A stretch of 64,000 bases of DNA, from NCBI RefSeq assembly GCF_020520425.1, contig NC_079492.1, positions 110,581,157 to 110,645,156 on the forward strand, read 5' to 3'. Made by a program: the position numbers and the translations under genes. The notes beneath the pieces were generated by a model that ran no database searches, was not told the DNA's origin, and saw only the letters and a list, made by a program, of their open reading frames with translations. This stretch comes from Spinacia oleracea. Its lineage: Eukaryota > Streptophyta > Magnoliopsida > Caryophyllales > Amaranthaceae. Below are positions 11,860-22,184 of the stretch, piece after piece. Positions within the stretch are counted from its first letter, which is position 1. Every line of letters begins with the position of its first letter.

Positions 11860-13298
11860 CGTCCTCTCTTCTGCCCTTGGGAGCGGTCTGTCTGATATCC
11901 TTTCTTTTCAATGGCCCATGTCCCATTCGGACGGCTGGTCTTTTTGTCTGACTTATCCTTGCGCTGAGGGTGATCTGTGGCCTCCGTTCCCTTAGAATTT
12001 TTGGGGACGGAGCAGATTTCAGTGGCATGAATAAAGGACTCGGCCTCATCCAGAGCGTCGGCCATAGTTCTCACACTTTTCTTCACCAAATCGAACTTAA
12101 AAGACCCCTTCTTAAGTCCCCTCAAGAAATTATCAAACGCCACCCCGTCAGGCAGGTCTGGAATCTGTCCTGATTCCAAATTGAAACGTCGAACATAGCT
12201 TCGCAAAGATTCATCTTTTCCTTGCTGGATTCGACCCAAATGCTTGCTCGTCTTTTTCTCTTCTTTATAAGCCATAAATCTTGCTGAAAATAACATCTCC
12301 AATTCGGCATATGTGTTGATCGTTTCCGCAGGCAACTTCTCGAACCATTTGGAGGCAACCCCTTTCAGAGTGGACGGGAAGTATTTGCACCAGGTTGCAT
12401 CAGTAGTCCCCTGGACATACATATGATGCCGATAGGCCAAGAGGTGTACATCAGGATCAGACGTGCCATCATAGGCGTCAATAGCAGGTGGTCTTACTTT
12501 AGGCTCCTTGGGAGCATTCATGATATCAGCACAGAATGGGGTGGTGTAATCGAGGATGATGCCGGCTACCCCTTGTTGAATATGGCATATTGGATCCTGC
12601 CTTCTATTCTGGGATGTTCTACGCCGCTCGCTGTCCGCGCGGCTGACATGAGTCCTGGTGAGACGACGCGAAGGGGCATCGAGGGGTGAATCTTGCATGA
12701 CAGGAGTGGAACCTGTATCTGACAACTCAGTTTCTTGGAGCCTATCTAGCTGAATGATCGGTACTCTTCGGGACGGTCCAGGTTTAGGCCGGGAAGTTGG
12801 CAGGATCCGACGCGGAGCTATGGGCTGGAAGGAAGTTCTTGTTTTGTAAAAGCGTCTGTCATGATCGTCATTTCGTGCTTGGTCTTGCCGCTAGACATTA
12901 GACCGAGTGAGTCCATTAAAGAACGGAATTCCCGTCCCCTAAGACTGAGAACGGATAATCTTGATCTAATCTTGCAGGGTGTCCATCTGTGCTTTGAATC
13001 CAGCCAGGATATCTTTGAGCTGCCCAGCAGACACCGGCAAGTCTGGGTTCTCTTCCATAACTGTGTCGGCGTCAGCCCTCAAGTGGCCTCCTGGAGGAAA
13101 CAAAGGTTGACCCGTCTCATCTTCCACTTGAACCTGCTCAGGTTGTGACTCAGGAGGAGGTTCAGGACGACCGTCCTGCCCTACAGACTGGTGGCTTCTG
13201 TCGTCCCTCCCCCGAGGAGGATGATCACCATTGATCGCGGTTTCTTCGTTTTCGTTTCGACTGATGGGCACGTATCCGAAGTGCTGGACATCTACCAT
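11860..13298 (-). pseudogene. gag (N-terminal and capsid part), Tat-type gypsy
   Basis: From an ATG at 13298 a single frame runs to the copia insertion. The first 110 residues are acidic and proline-rich. After about 80 codons comes a capsid-like retrotransposon gag domain with WFEKLP, ELEMLFSARFMA, KDESLRSYVRRFN and FLRGLKKGSFKFDL, a familiar pattern of plant gypsy Gag. Three in-frame stops (12966 and two more within the next 80 codons) interrupt the acidic linker, yet there is no frameshift over the whole region. The lysine-rich tail ends at the copia target site and continues at 1254. Confidence 0.8.
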
Positions 13299-13310
13299 GT
13301 TACCTTACCT

Positions 13311-13327
13311 CCCCACAGACGGCGCCA
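13311..13327 (-). other. Primer-binding site of the left gypsy element
   Basis: Read on the minus strand, TGGCGCCGTCTGTGGGG lies five bases inside the LTR end. TGGCGCC-starting sites are usual in plant Ty3/gypsy elements. The primer tRNA is not assigned here. Confidence 0.75.
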
Positions 13328-13332
13328 AATGT

Positions 13333-13814
13333 TGTGGGAGTTTTTCCTTTGTATGATGACGAGGAGGTATCAGGTTCCACGTAGTGTCGAGTCCAGTCCA
13401 CGTCGGCGGCGTACCTACAAAACAAGAATATTCCCGAAGGAATATTCCCTCCGATGCTTAAGTAAGACACGGGTTTTTAGGAAGATGTAATTAATGAACA
13501 GAAAGCATTAAAGGTAAGTAGTAGAATGTTTCTCTATCTAGAATTGTGTGTCCATTTCTTGGGAATTGGAGGTATTTATAGTCTCCCCCTTTTAGGGGAA
13601 AACCCTAGAATCATGTCACATGATTGGCTAGTTTATTAGATAATGACATGTGTCACTATCACAACATTCCTTATGGGCCATGGGCCTCAAAAGGGACTCT
13701 TTCATCAGCATAGGCTGATTCTTGGGTGGCAGCCAAGATATGCGGCTGACCAGTGATCTGGAGCCACGTGTCGCGTGACGTTGATGCCACGTAGGTGGGG
13801 TATTTTTACCCACA
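13333..13814 (-). repeat. 5' LTR of the left gypsy element (482 bp)
   Basis: On the plus strand it begins TGTGGGAG and ends TACCCACA, so the ends form the inverted repeat TGTGGG/CCCACA. On the minus strand a TATAAATA box (13580-13573) points towards gag, as expected for a 5' LTR. Its partner is outside the window. Confidence 0.85.
13573..13580 (-). promoter_or_regulatory. TATA box of the left gypsy LTR
   Basis: TATAAATA on the minus strand, in the context GACTATAAATACCTCC, about 245 bp before the end of the LTR and upstream of gag. Confidence 0.65.
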
Positions 13815-15589
13815 TCAGGTATAATCTAAGTTTCAATATTTACTAGGCAAAAAGGGAATTAACATACAAAACATAGTATTATCCTACTGACCGAAACACT
13901 CCAGAAAATCAACACGCCTAGATACAACAACTGCCACATAAAATACAACATCAAGAGCTCAACAACATGCATAAATAGACCCAACGCCAGCAACAACAGT
14001 GCTCACAACAACTCCTTGCAGACAAAAGCAAACAACACATGACCCTTGAAAACTACAGGACAAAAACAAAATCCAAACAAACTAAGTGCACCAAACTAGC
14101 AACACCAAACACAACCCCAATTGCACCCTACAAGACCCAATTAAATATTACATTTAATGGTTGAAGGATGAACTCAGCAAGACCCAATTAAATATATCTT
14201 CTTCACATAAGCCACGACATCTCGGAAAGGTACATCCTGAGAATTAATTTATGTTTAGCTGTATAGCAGGAGTACAAAAACAAATAAAGAGCGGTGTATA
14301 TTTAGGAACATTTTCTTCCTTAATCTCATGATACTAATTGAGGAAAGGATCAGAAAGGCTTAGATCATTACCTAGCCATCCATCATAAACGAATTTGTTC
14401 TGTGCTTGTAAGTTGCAATACATGATTGAGTAAGAGACCAGAAGCTAAATGACTGGCGTATATAGTCAGGACTCACAACACTTGGTATCCGAGAATGGGA
14501 CTTGCAAGCTCTAAATACAAAGAATGAGAAAGGAAATTAGCAGTAAAAATAAAACAAAACAAAAAAGTCAAAAGTGGCTCGGTCATTAGCCCCAATGTTT
14601 CATCTTAGCAACTATTGCCAATTTGCCATGTGAAACAACCAGAGAACAGTTCAACTAAGGCCCGAACAATGTGTGCATAATCAATAAATCATCATCATCG
14701 TTGTTTTCAGAAAAGCATGTAATTATGTAAACAGCCAGGATGATGTATGCACATCAACTTGATTGCCATCACCAGAACCAAATTAATTAGTCCTCCTCCT
14801 ACCATTAAAACTACCATTACCAGCAGGAAGGATATAACACCCAAACCATAGCCTCTCTGAATTCGCATTTCACAAAGCAGATTATACTCTCTTTCATTTA
14901 ATAAGCTCTTCAAATCAGATTATACTATTTAGAACACCAAATTCATCTTTCTGAATTTTTTGTCCTAGGATCGTCCTTGAACCCTAATTAACCTCGAAAT
15001 TAATTCATATCGCATCAATTACAGTAAAATCTACCAACAGCTAATCATCAATTCTTATAAAATAATGCTATAAACACATTAACATACGAAAAAGAAACGA
15101 GTCAATTCGATTATATTAAAAAACCTAACCTTTGAGCCTGAATAGATGAATTTCGTTTTAGTTCGCGAGGATTGACAATAGAAATTTGATTGGGGCAAAA
15201 AAGAAATTTGATTTTCCAGCAGAAAGGTGTATGAGCTAACCTCTTAGCGGTTTCCAGTAGGAGGCAAGTCGACGATAGTGGCGGCGAGCGCGATTCTTTG
15301 CCCCAGGAGAGGAGGCGATGGAGGTACTAAGCGGTACACAAATCGGCGACTTGGCTGCTAGAGAGGAGAGAAGATAGGAGAGGAGAGAAGAAAAGATGGC
15401 ACGCAGAAGAGAAGATAAGATGGGACACGGGAGGAGAGGCGATGGCAGCAACGACGGTGGTGAGAGTTTGGCGTGGGTAGTGGTGGGTAGAGGAGAGAAG
15501 TGCAGGGTTTTGTTTTGCGAAAAATATTTTTAAAAAAAGTTTCATGAAAAGTTTTAAAAGGGAAGTTTCACCGAATAATTAACCTAAGA
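13815..15589. other. AT-rich DNA without recognisable genes
   Basis: No domain, LTR or RNA gene is recognisable on either strand. Short open frames are low-complexity, for example serine/leucine-rich frames on the minus strand near 15236-15545. If the terminus at 15765 belongs to a CACTA transposon, this is probably its interior or untranslated part, carrying the gypsy insertion to its left. Confidence 0.4.
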
Positions 15590-15593
15590 AGAA

Positions 15594-15765
15594 GGTCCAA
15601 GTGCTTGGGGTAAATATAAAAACCCAAGCACTTGTAAAATGTGCAATTAAGTGCTTGGGGTAAATAGTAAAACCCAAGCACTTGTAAAATGTGCAATTAA
15701 GTGCTTGGGTTAATAACAAAACCCAAGCACTTGATTCAAAGCACTTGAGGTTTTTTCTACTAGTG
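15594..15765 (-). mobile_element. CACTA-like transposon terminus with subterminal stem repeats
   Basis: The plus strand ends TTTTTTCTACTAGTG at 15751-15765, that is CACTAGTAGAAAAAA on the minus strand, the classical plant CACTA (En/Spm) end. Inside it lie three roughly 50-bp tandem units, each built as an arm AAGTGCTTGGG, a short AT loop and the complementary arm CCCAAGCACTT. Subterminal repeats of this kind bind transposase in the family. No matching left end was found in the window. To the right the sequence changes to Athila-like DNA. Confidence 0.6.
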
Positions 15766-17144
15766 CTTGTAGAATATAAATATATGATGCAACATGGGGT
15801 AAGATGACAATAGCAAGAAACGATTTTCATTCAATCACAAAACAAGTATGCCGATCAAGAGGTCTTTATAATAAGCTTGTAATGGGGCTAGGTGAAAAAG
15901 GAAGGGTAGGGTATAATTTGGGAAAAAGTGAGAGTAAGGTCCAACTTGGGGAGCAAATGTGAACTATATGCGTCGCCGTGATAATGCCGGAAATCCAACT
16001 CCATCGAACCATGAAACCCGAACAATCAACCAAGTTATAACCAAGGGGAAAAACATAATATAATGTCAATGATCTTTGTTCAATCCCCTTTCCTTGCTTT
16101 CAGACTACATACAAAAACGAAAAACATATTTTTTTGATTTTTCTTTGCTTTTTCTCTCTTTTTTTTCTTTTTTTTTTCTTTCTATTTTTTTTTTCTTTTT
16201 TTCTTTTTTTTTTAATTTATTTATTTATTTTGGTATGAAAATGAAACTAGATAATGAAATCGAAAGTACATAAATAAATCTAATGCTAAGTGTTACAAGC
16301 TTGGGTGCCAATATTAATATACACCATTTCCGAACCACAAATCCAAACATAGCCTCGAACCACGAACTATTGTCTTAGTGTGCCAATCAATCAACATCAA
16401 TGAAACCATTACGAACACCGAAGCTCCCCCAAGCTAGACTCGGGACAAGTAACCAACGGAGCTAATAGGGCTCAATTTTGTGGAGTTAAAACAATAAAAG
16501 GACAAGGCTACAACATGGGTATGAAAGGCAGGAACTGATGTTTCTTAATTCGTCTGAATGCTTCCTAAGAGAATGGCCTCTGTCATACGCGGCATGCGTG
16601 AGTTGCAACTAAACTACTAATGAATCTCAAGCCAAAATCATACGATAACAAGTCACATCAATCACACAAACACATAGTAAGGTGACCAACAAGATAATTG
16701 GCTAGCTATTCTTGACACGAGACCAACATCTTACCGCATACCATTCAATTGGCTCACACAATGCCAAGCAGTTATCAATGTATAGCATGACCGACTGAAT
16801 TTCAGAATCATAACTAAGTTCAAAAGAAGCTCAAGAGAGTCAAATAAAGCCCGAACATAGTTTGAAAGTCAATTGCACAATGCAGGGTATAAAGACATAT
16901 GAATGCAAGTAAAAATGCAACTAAATTGAACAATAACACTAGGAAAGCAGTACTTTTTTTTCGTTGCACGTAAACTCCCACCCCTAATGGATGGTACAAA
17001 GCGTACAACACCTAAAAAAGCAATAAAACTATACTAGAAAGCAATAAAGATAGATATCCCTCCCCCAAGCTAAACAAAACACAGTGCCCTCACTGTGAAA
17101 ATAGCAACAATATAACTCAAACAAGGGAGAGAGATGGAAAGTGC
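15766..17144 (-). other. Athila 3' non-coding region
   Basis: Between the last Athila ORF and the CACTA-like terminus there is no coding potential. A pyrimidine-rich stretch (about 16125-16225, long T runs) is purine-rich on the element's own strand. Long untranslated regions before the 3' LTR are usual in Athila elements. No copy of the 43907-45455 LTR occurs here. Confidence 0.55.
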
Positions 17145-18600
17145 TCACTCGTGATGAGCCTCGTCGGCCGAGTAAGACTCGGTAGGACTGTCGACAGTAG
17201 AAGCGGTGTGGCCAGAAGCTTCGAACTGACGACGCAAAGAGCCAATCTCCATGCCCATTGCCTCAACCTTCTTGTCAAGGCCATCAAAGCTAGCCTTGAT
17301 ATCCTTGGAGAACTAAGTAAAGCAATCTAGGAGCGTTCGGAACGCTTCCATGGTGACTGGGGCAGAGCTCGGGGTCGCAAGATCATGCACCTCAGGTGGA
17401 TATGAGGGCTCATGCGCCGAAGTAGTGGTATCATGTTGTCGGAGATCGACGCTTGCTTGCATAGTGGCCGTTTTGTTGGTAATAGGGGTGAACAACAAAG
17501 CATTAGGCAAACTCAACCGTGTAGCGGGATCAGGGAGGAGTGAATAAGGGACCTTGCATGCGCCCTCCGTTGCCCCTTTTATATACCACATATATGTGCG
17601 AGTTCCACATGCCGATAACTAGTCAAATTATTCCAACCTTTGATGAGTAAGGGGAGCCATGTTTTTCAAAGTTGCAAAAGAAGACAAGGGGACTCCGACA
17701 TGCTCGGCAAAGAGAGTGACAAAACTCCCTATAGTGATGCTTTTCTTCTTCTTTTGGCGCTCTCAAATGAACGCATCAATGAGGAACTTCCCAAAGTCAA
17801 GTTGACCCATTTTGTCCTTGTCACCATGCACAAACCACCATAGCATCTTGAACTCTTTGGTTGTGAGATTACCCAGATCTTTCCTTGCATAAAGCACCTG
17901 TGTCATAATCCGATGCCAAAGACGAATAGCCGGATTCACAAAGGAGAAAGCCTTTGAAAGACCAACTCTCCAATCATCCCGACCCGTTACCTCCTTCCAA
18001 AAGGCCTTTGAAAAGAATTGATGCCCATTTTTGTCTCCGTCGAATGACTCGAACTCCATAGGACCGATGGGCCCATCACATGGCCATCCAAAAAGCTCAT
18101 TGACCTCCGTCGAAGTCATAGTTCTTTCCACCCCATCAAGGTAAAAAGATATGTCACCTGTCTCCGAAACAACCTCAATCGAAGCAAGAAATTCAATCAC
18201 CAATTCCGGATAAGCCTCGACTTTCAAATTGAGAACCTTGGACCATCCATATTTGCGTGCAAGACCTTGCAAGCAATCATCTATCCCTATGGCTTTAGCA
18301 TGCTTGGCCGAATAACGAAGAGTGGGCATGATGCTCCGACCTTGCAAGGCTAAGAAAGTCTCTTGTTGAGTGTCACTCAACCATGGATATTTGGGACACG
18401 TAGAAGGTGATGGTGGGGTGGGGGGTTGTTTGTGTGTAGTGGATGGAGTGGCTTTAGATGGTGCTTTGGTGGATTTCTTTGGTGGTGGCTTGGCTCTTGC
18501 TTTGCGGGTAGGATTACGCTTCTTTGCAATGGAATTTGTAGGAGCAAGTGGGGGTGCAATGGATTTTGGGTGAGAGCTAGTTGGTTTAGTTGTTCTCATG
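17145..18600 (-). pseudogene. Athila post-pol ORF (env position), four in-frame stops
   Basis: From ATG 18600 one frame runs to a TGA at 17147-17145 (486 codons). The N-terminus is basic and rich in Pro, Lys and Ser. The middle contains YLDGVERTMTSTEVNELFGW and a WxxxVTGRDDWRVGLSKAF region, resembling the plant 'putative transposon protein'/ATHILA ORF families. The C-terminus is a possible coiled coil (DGLDKKVEAMGMEIGSLRR). Stops interrupt it at 17763, twice shortly after, and near 17313, but the frame never shifts. It lies after pol, where Athila elements carry an env-like ORF. No transmembrane segment is evident. Function unknown. Confidence 0.7.
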
Positions 18601-19202
18601 ATGCAACAACCACAATTCAAAGTACTCCAAGTCTCCAATCAACCAAATCGACGCACAATTCAATATTCAACGATCAATCCCAACAAACAACTCAACAATA
18701 ACAATAATCCTCCAATGCCAATAATTCAAACTCAACAACCAACTAACGCCAAACAATTTCAACCAATCAATTCAATCAATATTCACCAACAACGATAACC
18801 ATTCGATTCAACAATCAACATTGACATCAAAATTCCAATTTCCTTTTCAAAATATGAGCCAAGTGAATAAACTTTTAGAAAATTTGAAATTTTAATACCT
18901 TTTGCACCAAAAAGACTAGAATTTGGTTACGAAAGCACGTGAATTCCACAAACAAGCCACAATACTACACAATTTATCAATGCCCACAAAGAATCAAAAA
19001 ACCCCAAATTGATTTTAAAAGTTAGGGTTTTAAAATTCATGAACAAGATAATGGTGTTGGTGAAGAGGAGGGAAGGTGGTGGGATGGAGTTGTGCGCCGA
19101 CCACCGTAGTACAGGCGGCCGGCGGTTGGTGCAGGTAGGCGAGGAAAGGGTGGTCGGTGCTGGTGGTTCGTGTGGGTTGACTGGGCGAATGGCGGGCTGG
19201 TG

Positions 19203-19318
19203 TGATAAGGGAGCTCCAGCTGCCCTTTGATGGTGATCAGTTTGAACTCAGAATGAAGAAGAAGAAGGAATTACAGAAAGAGAAAGAGACGAGGGATTCA
19301 GAAGAAGATCATTAGAGG

Positions 19319-19377
<59 letters not shown>

Positions 19378-19590
19378 GAAGTTGTTTGTATTCATTGAAT
19401 GACCAAATACAATTACAAGTTTGTTAATATATAGTTGTCATAATGAATCAGCTAACAAACTCTAACCAACTTCCTCATTTTAAGGGAACTAACAAACAAA
19501 AGTGGCTAACAACTTTTCCCGCCAAAAGTTAAACAACAGCAAACTAATTTTGTTTATTGAAATTTCTTAACCAATATTGTTCCCATATCA
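19203..19590 (-). repeat. Chromovirus 3' LTR
   Basis: Plus strand begins TGATAAGGGAGC and ends CATATCA. It contains a long pure GA microsatellite (about 19318-19376). It is the 3' LTR because the polypurine tract abuts it on the right. Confidence 0.95.
19318..19376 (+). repeat. (GA)n microsatellite in chromovirus LTR
   Basis: A near-perfect GA run of about 58 bp in the left LTR; the right LTR has a similar run at about 24235-24289. Their length difference accounts for most of the 4-bp size difference between LTRs. Confidence 0.95.
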
Positions 19591-19592
19591 TA

Positions 19593-19604
19593 GCTCTCCC
19601 CCTT
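19593..19604 (-). other. Polypurine tract of the chromovirus
   Basis: Minus strand AAGGGGGAGAGC, two bases from the 3' LTR. Confidence 0.75.
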
Positions 19605-19898
19605 AACTGACTTGTCCTCAAGTCTGAAGAAAAAAAGAGGGAAACTTCTCTTCGAATTCAGAAGCAATTTCCCAAGTAGCTTCATGAGCTGCAAAACCTT
19701 GCCAATGAACCAAATATTGAACTTGAGGTGCATTCTGGAACTTGATCACCCTTGTCTAAAGAACTGCAGCAAGGGGTTTTTAGTCAAATCAATGCCATGA
19801 AACCATTCAGGAATATGAGCCACAATAGGAAGAGAACCTCTGAATTTCTTGAGTTGAGAAACATGGAAAGTATCATGGATCTTAGCATCATGAGGTAA
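19605..19898 (-). pseudogene. Chromovirus integrase tail and chromodomain-like module
   Basis: After the in-frame stop at 19899 the same frame continues with [10 protein letters not shown], the conserved end of gypsy integrase. After a further frame change a segment reads VQYLVHWQGFAAHEATWE, which has the aromatic and acidic pattern of a chromodomain (family form YLVKWKG-----TWE). This module targets chromovirus integration to marked chromatin in known elements. It is the reason for calling the element a chromovirus. Confidence 0.7.
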
Positions 19899-22184
19899 CT
19901 AGAGTTTGTAAGCTACCTTACCAATGACAGCAAGAACTTTAAAGGGACCATAGTACTGATGTGCCAACTTCTGATTGGACCTCCTTTGGACTGTCTGTTG
20001 CCTATAGGCCTGAAGTTTGAGCCATACCCAATCACCAACTGCAAACAACCTTTCTGTTCTATGTTTATCAGCCTGCACCTTCATTCTTTCTTGAGCCTTA
20101 GTTAAGTGAAACTTGAGTGTATCAATCATAGCTTCTCTTCTTAGCATGCTCCTATCCACCTCATCATTGGAAGACTCCTGTGGTAAATAGGGTAAGTGAA
20201 GGGGTGGGGGCTGATTGTACACCACTTCATAAGGGGTGATCTGGCTGGAAGTGTGAAAGTGGGTATTATACCACCACTCAGCCATAGGAAGCCACATATG
20301 CCAGTCAGTGGGATGCTCACCAGTCATACATCTCAAATAATTCTCCACACACCTGTTTACTACCTCAGTTTGCCCATCTGTTTGTGGGTGGTATGCACTA
20401 GATAACAAGAACTCAGTTCCATGTAAAGAAAATAAACTTTTCCAGAAATTGCTTAGGAAAATAGAATCCCTATCACTCACAATTGATCTTGGCCAACCAT
20501 GATGCTTGAACACATTGTCCAAGTAGCATTGTGCAACTGTTACAGCAGTGTATGGGTGTGTAAGAGCCATGAAATGAGCATATTTGCTCAATCTATCCAC
20601 AACCACAAAAATCACTTCCTTGCCACCTGATTTTGGTAGTCCAGTAATGAAGTCCATAGAGACATCAAGCCAAACTTCTTCAGGAATAGGTAATGGCTGA
20701 AGCAACCCTGGGTATGCAGAAGTGTCATATTTTGAAGCTTGACAAGTCACACAATTTCTCACAAATTGTCTCACATCTTTGGTCAACCCTTTCCAACTGA
20801 AAATTGCTTTGATTCTGTGAATGGTGAGTTCCCTTCCCCCATGGCCACTCTCAGGTGATGCATGTTGCCAACTGATGATTTTATTTCTAAGATCAACATC
20901 ATGACCCACCAAAATTCTGTTGTTCTTCCTAAGAAGACCATTCTGTAACTGAAATCCTTCCACTACTTGTCCTTCAGTGAGAGATTGTAAGACTGCTTTG
21001 AGAGTTTCATCCAACTGATAGCTAGCCAATATTAAAGAAGACAAGTTAGAATCCACTACAGATAATGCCATCAGTAACACTTCAGACCCTTGCACCCTAG
21101 AGAGAGCATCAGCAGCAATGTTTTCTTTCCCATTCTTGTACTGTATCTCATAGTCAAAGCCCATTAATTTGGAAAGCCAGAACTGTTGGAATGGTGTAGA
21201 GATTTTTTGTTGTAGCAGCCATTTAAGGCTCTTCTGATCTGTTCTGATCAAGAAATGGCTGCCCATGAGGTATTGTTCCCATTTTTGAACTGCAAAAACA
21301 ATTGCCAGCAGTTCTTTCTCATATACTGATAACTTCTGCCATTTTGGCCCTAGGGATCTGCTAATGTAAGCTAGGGGGTGACCATCTTGCATAAGAACAG
21401 CACCAATTCCCTTCTGTGATGCATCAGTTTCTACTATGAATTGTTTATCAAAATTAGGTACAGCTAAAACTGGAGCTGTCACCAAGGCAGTTTTGAGAAC
21501 TTCAAAAGCCACCTGTGCTTGATCACACCACTGGAAACTGTTCTTCTTCAACTGGTCTGTCAATGGTTTACTGATCATAGCATACCCCTTTACAAACTTC
21601 CTGTAATATCCAGCCAAACCCAAGAATCCCCTAAGTTCTTTTACAGTAGCAGGAACTGGCCAACTTTGCACTGCATGGATCTTTTGTGGATCTGTTTGTA
21701 CACCCACAGCAGAAATATAATGACCTAGGTATTCCACCTTATCTGTAGCAAACACACACTTGCTGAGTTTAGCAAACATCTGGTTGTCCTTCATCAATTC
21801 AAAAACTGCAGCAAGATGGGACCAATGATCATCAATGGTTCTGCTGTAAACCAATATATCATCAAAAAACACCAAAACACATTTTCTGTGTAAAGGCTTG
21901 AACACCTGATTCATCCAGTTCTGAAAAGATGCAGGAGCATTAGTGAGGCCAAATGGCATCACCAAAAACTCATAATGCCCTGTATGATTTTTAAAAGCGT
22001 TTTTGTAGATGTCTGAAGGTTGAACTCTCATCTGATGATACCCAGCCCTTAGATCCAACTTAGAAAACACAGTGGCACCTGACAATTCATCTAATAATTC
22101 ATCAATAACAGGAATGGGAAATTTGTTTTTGACTGTCCTGTTATTGAGTTCTCTATAATCCACACACAACCTCCATGTTCCCAT
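19899..22184 (-). pseudogene. Chromovirus pol: reverse transcriptase, RNase H, integrase
   Basis: An open frame of about 760 residues carries RT from motif [10 protein letters not shown] through FFDDILVYS (catalytic DD), RNase H ([16 protein letters not shown], then a YEKELLAIV region), the integrase zinc-binding HHCC module (ending CVTCQ) and the integrase core ([18 protein letters not shown] and [11 protein letters not shown] supplying D, D and E). The catalytic residues are intact. The frame lacks its own beginning: a one-base slip near 22180 separates it from the gag-protease frame. A TAG ends it early at 19899 before the conserved integrase end. Confidence 0.85.

Larger units (their letters stand above)
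1..13814 (-). mobile_element. Ty3/gypsy (Tat-type) retrotransposon, 5' part, interrupted by a copia element
   Basis: A minus-strand gypsy element runs from its 5' LTR (13333-13814) through a primer-binding site, gag and protease to the left window edge, where it is cut off before reverse transcriptase. The LTR begins TGTGGG and ends CCCACA. The protease has the VLVDTGSS motif and the following residues fit the Tat/Retand lineage by general resemblance. The copia element at 1255-11859 was inserted into gag. The five bases TCAGG (13815-13819) would be the right copy of this element's target duplication, but the left copy lies outside the window. It probably sits inside CACTA-like DNA. Confidence 0.85.

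Noticed and set aside
13651-13657. CACTA word in the gypsy LTR as the missing left CACTA end
   Set aside because: It is a chance pentamer (TGTCACTATCAC) without the following TAGAAAA or stem repeats.
15236-15545. Serine/leucine-rich small proteins on the minus strand
   Set aside because: Low-complexity complement of a GAGGAGA-rich stretch; the two frames overlap and neither has splice or promoter context.
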